The translations under genes were made by a program, and so were the position numbers. Source: Alistipes sp. (GTDB lineage Bacteria > Bacteroidota > Bacteroidia > Bacteroidales > Rikenellaceae). From it: a stretch of DNA of 64,000 nt. Where the stretch lies: the NCBI GenBank assembly GCA_017504485.1, contig JAFVRC010000015.1, positions 28,545-92,544 on the forward strand, in the 5' to 3' direction. The notes beneath the pieces are model-generated. The model worked only from the letters and a program-made list of their open reading frames with translations, was not told where the DNA came from and searched no databases. The stretch's first letter is position 1. Each line of letters begins with the position of its first letter. This document shows, piece by piece, positions 33,660 through 41,992 of this stretch.

Positions 33660-33686
33660 ATTGCTTTGCTTGGTTTTCGTGTGATA

Positions 33687-34505
33687 CTACTTGAAGAGGC
33701 TGTTGAGCAGAGCTGCGAGGCGATAGCCTGCGCGCTGAATTTGCTCCTCGGCGTGTACGATATCGCGGTTGGACATGTCGCGCGTGATGTTGGTGCCCGG
33801 CTTGTTGGCGACCGTGTAGCGCGAACGGCGTGCAGTATCCTCGGCCCAAGTGTAGATGTCGCCCTCCATGAGTTCGGCACGTTGCTTCTTGTCGCATATG
33901 TCGAGAAGCGAGGCAATCTCCTGATAGCCCCACTGGTGGAAGAGTTTCAACAGCAGACCATCCCAATATGCGTGGTAGCTGACCTCTTGGCCGCGGAACA
34001 CAATCTTGTAGCCTCCCGACGTAGGCTCGTCGGTGTAGCGCACATGCTTCGGGCAGTGGATGTCACCCACAATATGTACCATGAAGGCGAGCGATACGAT
34101 GCGTGCCGAGTCGCTCATCTCGCGGTGATTCTTCGAGAAATCGTCGATGACGGCTGCAATTCGGCCCGTGCAGTTCTTTACATACTCGGTGCCGCGACGC
34201 TCTCCGTGGTAGAGCGAACCATCGGTATTGGCCTGGAAAGAGTGGCCCCATACTGTTACGCGAGGACCATTCGACGGCTCGAAACCGAGGTCGATGAGGA
34301 TATGCTGGCGGTAGTCGTCAGGGTAGGAGGCGTAATAGATGATTGATTTGCCGTGGAGGTACTCGCTAATCTGTTTCTTGGCCTTTGGCGTGAGATGGTT
34401 CTCGGCAATCTTGGCGATAGCGGCGTGTCCGAGACGTCCCCAACCAAACGATGTGCCCGTAAGGAGCAGGGTTGCTGCAACGAGCAGCAGTGTAAATCGT
34501 TTCAT
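33687..34505 (-). CDS. Exported S1/P1-type nuclease
   Basis: 272 aa with a signal peptide cut just before the obligatory N-terminal Trp (GWGRLGHAAIAKIAENHL; His of HxxxxxIAE is a zinc ligand). The second zinc motif MVHIVGDIHCPKHV (HxxGDxHxP) is at ~135-148, and an LPxLH-like later His is plausible. S1/P1 nucleases cut single-stranded DNA and RNA and remove 3' phosphates; exported forms scavenge phosphate and nucleosides. It lies between GH109 (25-base gap) and glutamine synthetase (27-base gap). Confidence 0.93.
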   Translation of the reverse strand: MKRFTLLLVAATLLLTGTSFGWGRLGHAAIAKIAENHLTPKAKKQISEYLHGKSIIYYASYPDDYRQHILIDLGFEPSNGPRVTVWGHSFQANTDGSLYHGERRGTEYVKNCTGRIAAVIDDFSKNHREMSDSARIVSLAFMVHIVGDIHCPKHVRYTDEPTSGGYKIVFRGQEVSYHAYWDGLLLKLFHQWGYQEIASLLDICDKKQRAELMEGDIYTWAEDTARRSRYTVANKPGTNITRDMSNRDIVHAEEQIQRAGYRLAALLNSLFK

Positions 34506-34530
34506 TGTTATTGTTTTTGTTTGGTTAATA

Positions 34531-35931
34531 TTACTCTTTCATTGCGTGACGGTAGCCGTTCACTCTGTTCCATGCGCCGCGTGTGAAGTCAGGCACCGCA
34601 ACCGGTGCCGAGCCGTGTTGCAGCGAGAGGGCGCTCAATGGTGCAGGACAGCTCCACTCGGCCAGGTCATAAACGTCCATATCGAGAGGCAGGCCGTGGC
34701 GCAGACAATAGACCAGGCGGTAGTCCATGATGTAATCCATGCCGCCGTGACCACCCACCTTCTTGGCCATCGAACCTACCTCTTTGAGGATAGGGTGCTC
34801 GTACTCTTCGAGGAGTGCATCGCGCTCCTCATCGGACATAAACGGATGTGCGCGGAGACTTACAGGGCTAACACCTTCGGGTACCTCATTGCCGATGCGT
34901 AATGCCTCAACGGGGTACTTCACGGCATAGCCGTTAGTGCCTACAAGCGCATAGTCGCGCGAATAAGGACGCGGCGTTACGATGTTGTGGTGCAGCTGTA
35001 TGACCTTGCCATGCTCGGTGCGGATGAGGGTGGTTGTCTGGTCGCCATTCTGGAAGTCGTTGAGCCTTTCGCCGTGTGCCGAGGCGTAGATGTCGGGGCC
35101 CATAACAGCCTTTGTGTCCATCGCTACTAAGGTCTTTAGGCGGTCGCCGCGGTGAATGTTCAGCGCGAGGCATAACGGGCCAAGGCCGTGTGTAGGGTAG
35201 GCATCACCGCGGAAGTTGCGCAGGTGGTCGATGCGCCATGTGCGGTCGGGACGACGCATCGAGTGGTCGAGACTATGGATATAGGCACCCTCGGTGTGCA
35301 GTATCTCGCCGAAGAGTCCCTGTTGCGCCATGTTGAGTGTTGTGAGTTCGAAGAAGTCGTAGATGCAGTTCTCGAGCATCATGCAGTGGCGGCGCGTGCG
35401 CTCCGAGGTGTCGATAAGTTGCCACAGCTCCTCCATTGTGAAGGCTGCCGGAACCTCTACGGCGACGTGCTTGCCGCACTCCATGGCATAGAGCGACATC
35501 TCGACATGCCAGGCCCACGGCGTAGCGACATATACAAGGTCGATATCGTCACGCTCGCACAACTTGCGCCAAGCATCTTCCGAGCCGGTGTACTCTGCGG
35601 CGCGCGGTCGGCCTGCCTTGTCGAGATATCCCTGCGCCTTGTCGATACGCTCCTGATTGAGGTCGCAGAGCGCAACAATCTTTGTACCGTCAATCTGTGA
35701 CCAACGCTTCGGGCCGCCTATGCCGCGCGAGCCGAGGCCAATGAAGCCTACACGCACGGTATCCATCGGCTCGGCGGCAAAGCCGAGCATATCCTGCTGA
35801 CCTGCCGGACGTGCCGGAGTGTCGCAAACAATCGTGCAGCCGATGATCTTGTACGGCTTGTGCTCGCAGCACGATGTGCAGAGCACAAAAACTGCAGTAA
35901 GAAATGTTAGAATGAGAGTGATTTTTTTCAT
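34531..35931 (-). CDS. GH109 alpha-N-acetylgalactosaminidase-type lipoprotein
   Basis: 466 aa from the chosen start. The signal ends at LCTSC (lipoprotein). Residues ~55-180 form a Gfo/Idh/MocA NAD-binding Rossmann fold (VRVGFIGLGSRGIGG), and the C-terminal part holds GGHGGMDYIMDYRLVYCL and the DMDVYDLAEWSC segment typical of glycoside hydrolase family 109. GH109 enzymes use NAD+ in a redox elimination mechanism to remove alpha-GalNAc, for example from blood-group A glycans or mucin. An upstream in-frame start at 35961 overlaps the antiporter gene and is rejected. Location is the envelope. Confidence 0.92.
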   Translation of the reverse strand: MKKITLILTFLTAVFVLCTSCCEHKPYKIIGCTIVCDTPARPAGQQDMLGFAAEPMDTVRVGFIGLGSRGIGGPKRWSQIDGTKIVALCDLNQERIDKAQGYLDKAGRPRAAEYTGSEDAWRKLCERDDIDLVYVATPWAWHVEMSLYAMECGKHVAVEVPAAFTMEELWQLIDTSERTRRHCMMLENCIYDFFELTTLNMAQQGLFGEILHTEGAYIHSLDHSMRRPDRTWRIDHLRNFRGDAYPTHGLGPLCLALNIHRGDRLKTLVAMDTKAVMGPDIYASAHGERLNDFQNGDQTTTLIRTEHGKVIQLHHNIVTPRPYSRDYALVGTNGYAVKYPVEALRIGNEVPEGVSPVSLRAHPFMSDEERDALLEEYEHPILKEVGSMAKKVGGHGGMDYIMDYRLVYCLRHGLPLDMDVYDLAEWSCPAPLSALSLQHGSAPVAVPDFTRGAWNRVNGYRHAMKE

Positions 35932-35950
35932 GTTTCTAGCTCTTATGAGG

Positions 35951-37120
35951 TTAATGATCATACTCCTTTAGCGCGAGGCGCTTAACTACCACGACAAAGC
36001 CTATCGTGAGGATAAGGTTGAGCACCAAGGTCAGTACCGAGATGAGCAGTACGGGGCCTCCGATATTGTAGCCAAGGGCTATGAAGATGACTCCGGCACC
36101 CACTTCACCGCGCGTGAACATACCAATCGAAAGAGCCAGACGCTCGCGGAGCGAGTGGTTGTGGTAGAAGAGCATTGGCACGAGTTTGCCGACATTCGAG
36201 AGTATCGACACGACGAGAACATGCAGTGCGATAACGCCCCACGATGGCATCTCGATTGTGGACATAACACCTGCGTAGGATGCACCTACGCCCTTCGACA
36301 CGATAGCCGGCATGCTCATGCCCACGAAGAGCATAAAGAGCAGCGATATGGTGGTTGTCGCACGCTCCTGCTGCGGAGTGTCGATGTGTCGATTCTTGAT
36401 GACCATGCCGAGCACGAAGGCCGGAAGCAACACCTCGAGGTGTATGGCCGAGTCGATGCCCCAGAGATGCTTGGAGCCGTGATAGACGGCAATGGTTGCA
36501 CCATAGACGATAATGGCATAGAGCAGTACGGCCTTCCAATCCTGACGGATGTCGAAGGACGACATCTTGCGCCATCCGAAGACAAGCAGAGCCACGACAA
36601 CGAGCAGTATAACGCCCATCTGCCAACGCATACCTATCATAGCCACCTGCAAAGGAATCATCAGCAGTATGGTGTCCAAGTCGTCGAATATGGCCAGCAC
36701 CTGAATCTTGCGATATATCCAACTCTTCTGTAACCCCAGGGCGGCCAACATGGCGAAGAGGATGCCGGCCGAGGTGGGTGCGGCGAAGCGGCTCAATAGT
36801 AGTGTTTCGCGCCACGCTTCGCCATTGTCCCACTGCTCCATAGGCAGCAGTACGAAGATATAGTAGGCGGCGATAAGCAGCCACGGAGCTGCCGCGCTCG
36901 CCATGGCAACGAGGTAATCTACGGCGTAGGGCTTGAGATTCGACCTATCGACCTCAAATTCACGGCCTACGTTAATCATTATGAAAGCAAGGCAGATACC
37001 CAACAATAGCATTACCACTTCGCGGAGGGTGCCGTATGACTCGCCCATCTCCATCGGCAACCACTGCGATAGGATGAGTCCGAGCATCAGCATCATCGAA
37101 AACGAAAGAACTTTTCTCAT
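35951..37120 (-). CDS. CPA2-type cation:proton antiporter
   Basis: 389 aa, about 11-12 membrane helices. AIFDDLDTILLM at ~140-152 contains the paired acidic residues of CPA2 ion-binding sites, and GMFTRGEVGAGVIFIALGYNIG near the C-terminus matches the Kef/NapA-type helix. It should exchange Na+ or K+ for protons at the inner membrane. There is no C-terminal RCK/TrkA domain. It heads the leftward set antiporter-GH109-nuclease-GS, with 19 bases to the next start. Confidence 0.88.
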   Translation of the reverse strand: MRKVLSFSMMLMLGLILSQWLPMEMGESYGTLREVVMLLLGICLAFIMINVGREFEVDRSNLKPYAVDYLVAMASAAAPWLLIAAYYIFVLLPMEQWDNGEAWRETLLLSRFAAPTSAGILFAMLAALGLQKSWIYRKIQVLAIFDDLDTILLMIPLQVAMIGMRWQMGVILLVVVALLVFGWRKMSSFDIRQDWKAVLLYAIIVYGATIAVYHGSKHLWGIDSAIHLEVLLPAFVLGMVIKNRHIDTPQQERATTTISLLFMLFVGMSMPAIVSKGVGASYAGVMSTIEMPSWGVIALHVLVVSILSNVGKLVPMLFYHNHSLRERLALSIGMFTRGEVGAGVIFIALGYNIGGPVLLISVLTLVLNLILTIGFVVVVKRLALKEYDH

Positions 37121-37167
37121 ATCTTTATTAGGTCAGCCCGCCTCGCACACGCGAAGGCGGTAAAGCA

Positions 37168-37198
37168 CAAAGTTACGAAAAAAAGTCGTTTTTGCAAA
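37168..37198 (-). promoter_or_regulatory. Promoter of the antiporter set
   Basis: Reverse-strand TTTG (37198-37195), 19 bases, TAACTTTG (37175-37168); expected start near 37162. Confidence 0.78.
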
Positions 37199-37301
37199 TG
37201 TCGCGGTCGCCACATAGCGAAGATATGGTGATTATCGACGGAAATAGGGGGTTCGCAGCACTATATCGAGTGCATTATTTTATTTTTTCGTAAATTTTAC
37301 A

Positions 37302-37309
37302 TACCTTTG
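37302..37309 (+). promoter_or_regulatory. Promoter -7 box of the methionine operon
   Basis: TACCTTTG. The expected start near 37315 leaves a ~200-nt leader that begins with the Met/Cys-rich short ORF at 37333. The -33 region is T-rich without a clear TTTG. Confidence 0.65.
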
Positions 37310-37332
37310 TGATTGCAAACTTATCGAGAGAA

Positions 37333-37407
37333 ATGAAGTCGATGCAAAATATCACGATCGGGGCCGCTCGTCAGATGTGTGGCGATATGATGCGAATGTG
37401 CCGGTAG
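37333..37407 (+). CDS. Met/Cys-rich leader peptide ORF (24 codons)
   Basis: The first ATG of the predicted transcript, with GAGAG just upstream, opens 24 codons and stops at TAG 37405-37407. Six codons are Met and two are Cys, and the peptide ends MCGDMMRMCR, so four Met and both Cys fall in the last ten codons. It lies 106 bases before metY, the first of three methionine-synthesis genes. Known: leader peptides rich in the end-product amino acid (TrpL, HisL) sense charged tRNA by ribosome stalling. Inference: this one senses Met and possibly Cys supply. A stem GATA...TATC plus GTGCC/GGCAC covers the Met-rich codons. No oligo-T terminator follows, so the mechanism may be Rho-linked or translational. 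Confidence 0.6.
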   Translation: MKSMQNITIGAARQMCGDMMRMCR

Positions 37408-37415
37408 GCACTATC
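37384..37415 (+). promoter_or_regulatory. Hairpin over the end of the leader ORF
   Basis: GTGCC (37398-37402) pairs with GGCAC (37407-37411) around GGTA, and GATA (37384-37387) with TATC (37412-37415). It overlaps the Met-rich codons and the stop, so a ribosome paused there would open it. Confidence 0.45.
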
Positions 37416-37513
37416 TATCACTGTGGCTGTTACGCACTGCCCAACCCTCGAACAACACTCCCCCTCAAGTCAAATAATAATACTAATTCGATACACAATA
37501 AACTTTTCATACG

Positions 37514-38797
37514 ATGGAAGGTAAAAAATTACGTTTTGAGACTTTGCAGATACATGGCGGCTACTCGACCGACCATACACTGTCGCGCGGCTTGGCAATC
37601 TATCCAACCGCGGCCTATCACTTCAAGACTTGCGAGTATGCGGCCAACCTCTTCGAGTTGAGCGAGCCCGGAAATATATATACGCGTATCCACAACCCGA
37701 CCACGGCCAACTACGAGAATCGTGTGGCAGCACTCTACGGAGGGGTCGGTGCATTGGCCACCTCGTCGGGTATGTCGGCCATACTGCTCACGGTTACGGC
37801 TCTCGCGAAGGCGGGCGACAATATCGTAACTTCGCCATTTGTCTATGGCGGCACGCACAATCAATTCACTATCTCGCTGCGTAACCTCGGAGTCGAGGTG
37901 CGCTTCGCCAAGGATGCTGCGCCGGAGAGTATCGAGACTCTGATTGACGAGAATACACGCTTCGTATTCGTCGAGTCGATGTCCAATCCGGGATGTGTCG
38001 TTGCCGACATCGAGGCGTTGGCCAAGGTTGCACACTCGCATCAAATGCCACTCGTCGTGGATAACACCTTTGGTGCTTGCGGATACCTCTGCAATCCGTT
38101 GGAGTGGGGTGCGGATATCATCTGCGACTCGGCAACCAAGTGGATAAATGGCCACGGTACGGCCATGGGCGGTATTATCGTTGATGGCGGCACATTCGAT
38201 TGGGGCAATGGTCGTTATCCCGAGATTGACGGGCCGTCGGAGGGGTATCACGGCTTGAATCTGTGGCAGACATTCGGCCATCAGGCGTTTATCGTGAAGT
38301 GCCGTGTTGATGGGTTGCGCGACTTTGGCTGCTGCCCTTCGCCATTCGATACCTACCTGATGATGCTCGGCCTCGAAACCCTCTCGTTGCGCGTGCGCCA
38401 CGAGGCGGAGGCCACGGCGAAGCTGGCAGAGTTTTTCCGTGCGAACAAGTGCGTCAAGGCGGTGAGCTATGTAGGTTTTGAGGACGATCCGAACTATGCG
38501 CTGGCTCAAAAATACTTCCGCAAGGGTGCGGCGTGTGTTATCTCGGTGGAGCTGAAGGGTACGTTGGAGAGCACCGTGCGCTTTGTCGAAGGGTTGAAGT
38601 TGGTGGCAAATATGACGATGATTGGCGACTCGATAACCGTGGTTACACATCCGGCATCGACCACCCACAAGCAGCTCAGCGACGAGGCGATGGTCAAGGC
38701 CGGTATCGCGCCAACCTTGCTGCGCATCTCGGCGGGCTTGGAGGCCGTAGAGGATATTATCGAGGATTTTGAGCAGGCGTTTGCCAACATTCAATAA
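37514..38797 (+). CDS. metY: O-acetylhomoserine sulfhydrylase (Cys/Met metabolism PLP enzyme)
   Basis: 427 aa. KLRFETLQIHGGYSTDHT at the N-terminus and NIYTRIHNPTTANYENRVAALYGG are typical of O-acetylhomoserine aminocarboxypropyltransferases; the PLP Lys is in SATKWINGHGTAMGG at ~210-224. It makes homocysteine from O-acetylhomoserine and sulfide in the cytoplasm. It is followed by metX and hom, which provide its substrate, so the operon runs from homoserine formation to homocysteine. A leader ORF rich in Met codons precedes it. A cystathionine gamma-synthase role is less likely given the length and the metX neighbour. Confidence 0.95.
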   Translation: MEGKKLRFETLQIHGGYSTDHTLSRGLAIYPTAAYHFKTCEYAANLFELSEPGNIYTRIHNPTTANYENRVAALYGGVGALATSSGMSAILLTVTALAKAGDNIVTSPFVYGGTHNQFTISLRNLGVEVRFAKDAAPESIETLIDENTRFVFVESMSNPGCVVADIEALAKVAHSHQMPLVVDNTFGACGYLCNPLEWGADIICDSATKWINGHGTAMGGIIVDGGTFDWGNGRYPEIDGPSEGYHGLNLWQTFGHQAFIVKCRVDGLRDFGCCPSPFDTYLMMLGLETLSLRVRHEAEATAKLAEFFRANKCVKAVSYVGFEDDPNYALAQKYFRKGAACVISVELKGTLESTVRFVEGLKLVANMTMIGDSITVVTHPASTTHKQLSDEAMVKAGIAPTLLRISAGLEAVEDIIEDFEQAFANIQ

Positions 38798-38856
38798 ATT
38801 GTAGAACTAAAAATTAGCGGATGGCTAACGGCCAATGGCTGATAGCCGAAAATAAA

Positions 38857-39876
38857 ATGGCTAAATACTTTCACGATACAACCCCGTTGCATCTCGAATC
38901 GGGCGAGGTGTTGAGCGAGCTGACCATCGCCTACGATACCTACGGCGAGCGCAACGCCGATGACTCGAACATTATCTGGGTGTGCCACGCGCTGACCGCC
39001 TCGTCGGATGTCGAGTCGTGGTGGCCCGAGATGATTGGTAAGGGCCGGTTGCTCGATTCGTCGCGCTACTTCATTATCTGCGCCAACTTCCTCTCGTCGC
39101 ACTACGGTACGACGGGCCCCCTTTCGGTAAATCCGGCTACGGGCGAGAAGTGGTATGGCGACTTCCCGCTCGTCACGGTGCGCGATATGGCGGTGTGCCA
39201 CCAGCGACTGGCCGATCATCTCGGCATCAAACGTGTGAAGCTGCTTATCGGCAGCTCGATTGGCGGCTTTCAGTGTTTGGAGTGGTCACTGATGAACACC
39301 GAGCTGGCAGAGAATCTGGTATTGATAGCTACGGGAGCGACTACGACACCTTGGATTTCGGCCTTCAACGAGTCGCAGCGATGGATTTTGGAGAACGACT
39401 CGACCTTTGGCGAGCGACGTGATGATGCGGGCGAGCAGGGTATGGCTATTGCACGAAGCGTGGCGTTGTTAAGCTATCGCGGAGGCCCCGCCTACTGCCT
39501 TACGCAGCAGGATAACGAGGAGTTGAAGGGCAACTTGTTCAAGCGCAGAGTTCATTCGTACCAGCGTTATCAGGGCGAGAAGCTGCGCCGCCGATTTAAT
39601 GCCTACTCCTACTATCGCGTGTCGCAGGCGGTCGATTCGCACGACATAGGCCGTGGCCGCGGCGGTGTGGAGGCAGCGTTGGCTACGATTAAGAGTCGCA
39701 CGTTTGTGGTCGGCATCACGAGCGACATCCTCTTCACGGAGGTCGAAAATCGCTACCTGGCCGACAATATCAAGGGTGCGCACTATCATCTTATCGATTC
39801 GTCGTTTGGCCACGACGGATTTTTGGTAGAGGCCGAGTCGCTCAACAGACTTATTTTGGAATTTATAAACAATTAG
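38857..39876 (+). CDS. metX: Homoserine O-acetyltransferase
   Basis: 339 aa from the ATG at 38857. An alpha/beta hydrolase fold with nucleophile elbow LLIGSSIGGFQCLEW (Ser of GSSIGG), the MetX hallmark SHYGTTGPLSVNPATG near 85-102, and a C-terminal SSFGHDGFLVE supplying the catalytic His. It acetylates homoserine with acetyl-CoA, giving the MetY substrate. The upstream in-frame ATG at 38821 would add 12 residues encoded by a GGCTAACGGCC/GGCTGATAGCC-type repeat and is judged non-coding. It sits between metY and hom. Confidence 0.93.
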   Translation: MAKYFHDTTPLHLESGEVLSELTIAYDTYGERNADDSNIIWVCHALTASSDVESWWPEMIGKGRLLDSSRYFIICANFLSSHYGTTGPLSVNPATGEKWYGDFPLVTVRDMAVCHQRLADHLGIKRVKLLIGSSIGGFQCLEWSLMNTELAENLVLIATGATTTPWISAFNESQRWILENDSTFGERRDDAGEQGMAIARSVALLSYRGGPAYCLTQQDNEELKGNLFKRRVHSYQRYQGEKLRRRFNAYSYYRVSQAVDSHDIGRGRGGVEAALATIKSRTFVVGITSDILFTEVENRYLADNIKGAHYHLIDSSFGHDGFLVEAESLNRLILEFINN

Positions 39877-39883
39877 ATATAAG

Positions 39884-41074
39884 ATGGGAACAAAACAACT
39901 TACAATCGGAATGTTCGGTTTCGGCAATGTGGGGCGAGGTCTCTACGATGTGCTGAACACTATCTCCTCGAAGGAGGCGAGCATTAAGCGTATCTGCGTG
40001 CGCGACATAACAAAGGAGCGCGGTGTGGAGGCTGACTTTACGGACAGAGCCGATGATATCTTTGAGGACAAGGATATCAATCTTATCGTCGAGCTTATCG
40101 ACGATGCCGAAGCTGCATACCACATCGTCAAGCGAGCCTTGGAGAGCGGCCACTCGGTCGTGTCGGGCAACAAGAAGATGCTGGCACACCACATGCCCGA
40201 GCTTATCGAGTTGCAGCAGAAGCACAATGTGGCATTGCTCTACGACGCTTCGGCCTGCGGTAGTATTCCGGTAATTCGCAACCTCGAGGAGTACTACGAC
40301 AACGATCTGCTCGTCTCGGTGAAGGGTATCCTGAATGGCTCGTCGAACTTTATCTTGTCGAAGATTTTCAACGAGAACTACTCCTACGACGTGGCACTTC
40401 GACGTGCGCAGGAGTTGGGCTTTGCGGAGAGTGACCCGACGCTCGATATCGGTGGATGGGATTCGCTCTTCAAGCTAATTATCATCACGGTGCATGCCTT
40501 TGGCTGCTATGTGGCTCCGGAGAAGATATTTACCTACGGCATCTCCTCGATGAACGACGATGATATCCGCTTCGCAAACGAGAAGAAGCGCCGCTATAAG
40601 TTGGTGGCTCATGTCGAGAAACTCGAGAGCGGCAAGATAATCATGAGCGTAATGCCGCAACTTATCTCGCGAGACAAGTATATCTACTCGGTAGAGGATG
40701 AGTTCAATGGTGTGGTTATCAAGGGTAAGTTCTACGACAAGCAGTTTATGTTCGGTCGTGGTGCGGGTGGCCACCCGACTGGCTCGGCCGTGTTGAGCGA
40801 TATTATGGCCTGCTTCTACAACTACCGCTACGAGTATAAGCGTATGATTGGCCGCACGCCGGTAGAGTACACCGATGATGTGTTGGTGCGCGTGTATCTG
40901 CGCTACTCGAATACGGAGGATAGAGCATTGTTCGACTTTGCGAGCATCGAGGAGCAGTACATCAGCGATAAGTATCAATATGTCGTAGGTCATATCTCGC
41001 TGGCTAACCTTCACAAAATCAGTGCACAGATACGCGAGCGCGACCTCTTCGTTGCAGCCTATCCGACCAAGTAG
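39884..41074 (+). CDS. hom: Homoserine dehydrogenase
   Basis: 396 aa. N-terminal NAD(P) fold IGMFGFGNVGRGLYDVL, then the substrate-binding LLYDASACGSIPVIR, KGILNGSSNFILSKI and the catalytic stretch AQELGFAESDPTLDIGGWD. It reduces aspartate semialdehyde to homoserine. There is no fused aspartokinase and no clear C-terminal ACT domain, so feedback control by threonine may differ from ThrA-type enzymes. It is 7 bases after metX and ends in a strong terminator. Placing hom with metX/metY ties it to methionine rather than threonine supply. Confidence 0.95.
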   Translation: MGTKQLTIGMFGFGNVGRGLYDVLNTISSKEASIKRICVRDITKERGVEADFTDRADDIFEDKDINLIVELIDDAEAAYHIVKRALESGHSVVSGNKKMLAHHMPELIELQQKHNVALLYDASACGSIPVIRNLEEYYDNDLLVSVKGILNGSSNFILSKIFNENYSYDVALRRAQELGFAESDPTLDIGGWDSLFKLIIITVHAFGCYVAPEKIFTYGISSMNDDDIRFANEKKRRYKLVAHVEKLESGKIIMSVMPQLISRDKYIYSVEDEFNGVVIKGKFYDKQFMFGRGAGGHPTGSAVLSDIMACFYNYRYEYKRMIGRTPVEYTDDVLVRVYLRYSNTEDRALFDFASIEEQYISDKYQYVVGHISLANLHKISAQIRERDLFVAAYPTK

Positions 41075-41097
41075 TGTCGCTCGTGCGCCAACACTGC

Positions 41098-41155
41098 AAC
41101 AAGAGCCCCTTTTCCGGAATATTTTTTGAAAAGTGGGCTCTTGTTTCAATTTTTT
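41098..41155 (+). terminator. Terminator of the methionine operon
   Basis: Eleven-base perfect stem AACAAGAGCCC/GGGCTCTTGTT with an inner TTTTC/GAAAA pairing, followed by a T6 run. Confidence 0.9.
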
Positions 41156-41157
41156 GT

Positions 41158-41165
41158 TAAATTTG
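41158..41165 (+). promoter_or_regulatory. Predicted -7 box of the hydrolase/LuxE/LicD/GT operon
   Basis: TAAATTTG ends four bases before the ATG at 41170, so the transcript should begin at or next to the start codon. Confidence 0.55.
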
Positions 41166-41169
41166 TAGT

Positions 41170-41982
41170 ATGGTTGAGAAATTTATACTTGCGGGCGATA
41201 CGGCCCTGCATGTCTGTGACTCGGAGGTGGGTGAGCAGACAATCCTGCTGTTGCACGGCTATCTCGAGAGTATGTTGGTGTGGGATGACTTTGCCGCACT
41301 GCTCTACAAATCGGCGCGTGTCATCACGGTGGATTTGCCCGGTCACGGCATATCGGAGGTGAAGGGTGAGGTGCATACGATGGAGTATCTGGCCGATACG
41401 CTCTCGGCTGCGCTTGTGAAGCTCGGCGTGGAGCAGGCCTACGTCGTGGGGCACTCGATGGGCGGATATGTTGCTCTGGCCTTTGCCGAGCGGCACCCCG
41501 AGCAGCTCGCCGGTATTGTTCTGCTCAGCTCGACACCGAATGCCGACACCGAGGAGAAGGCCGCCAATCGCAAGCGTGAGATAGCTCTTGTCAAGTCGGG
41601 CAAGAAGGAACTCTTGGCGCATACGGCCCCTGCGGCGGGCTTTGCCGAACAGAATCGTCGTCGCTGCGCAAGCTATATCGAGGAGCTGGAGCAGATGGTA
41701 TTCCTCGCTGAGGACGCCGGCATAGTGGCGTTGCTGGGCGGTATGATTTGTCGTGCCGACCGCAACGATATGTTGCGTCGGTTGGATAAGCCGCAGCTCT
41801 TTATTCTCGGTCGTAAGGATGAGTATATTAGTGAGGCAGCGGCCGAGAAGATGGTGGCCAACCATCCGCAAGCCAAGGTGGTGTGGCTCGATAACTCCGG
41901 GCATATGGGCTTTATAGAGCAGCCGCAGGAGTGCGCCGAGGCAATTCTCGACTTTGCAGGCTGTGGTGCACAAGTCAAATAG
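41170..41982 (+). CDS. Alpha/beta-fold hydrolase
   Basis: 270 aa, no signal peptide. The oxyanion segment [16 protein letters not shown] at ~24-38, nucleophile elbow [12 protein letters not shown] (Ser in GHSMGG) at ~93-104, acid residue region [12 protein letters not shown] and final His in [11 protein letters not shown] give a complete catalytic triad. The overall pattern is of BioH/MenH/esterase-like cytoplasmic enzymes. It leads an operon with a LuxE-like acyl-activating protein, LicD and a glycosyltransferase, so it might release or transfer acyl groups in envelope glycan synthesis. The specific substrate is unknown. Confidence 0.88.
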   Translation: MVEKFILAGDTALHVCDSEVGEQTILLLHGYLESMLVWDDFAALLYKSARVITVDLPGHGISEVKGEVHTMEYLADTLSAALVKLGVEQAYVVGHSMGGYVALAFAERHPEQLAGIVLLSSTPNADTEEKAANRKREIALVKSGKKELLAHTAPAAGFAEQNRRRCASYIEELEQMVFLAEDAGIVALLGGMICRADRNDMLRRLDKPQLFILGRKDEYISEAAAEKMVANHPQAKVVWLDNSGHMGFIEQPQECAEAILDFAGCGAQVK

Positions 41983-41992
41983 AGGATGCGCA

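Noticed and set aside
37315-37400. CTTATCGAGAG at the start of the metY leader looks like the beginning of a SAM-I riboswitch
   Set aside because: The rest of the SAM-I core (the GGAGGGA, GGCCC and CCGGCAACC-type elements and kink-turn) is missing, and no SAM-II pattern fits. The Met-rich leader ORF explains the region better.
38821-38856. Twelve-residue N-terminal extension of MetX
   Set aside because: The bases form imperfect repeats of GGCTAACGGCC and GGCTGATAGCC type, and the extension matches no MetX start known to me; the ATG at 38857 begins the conserved part.
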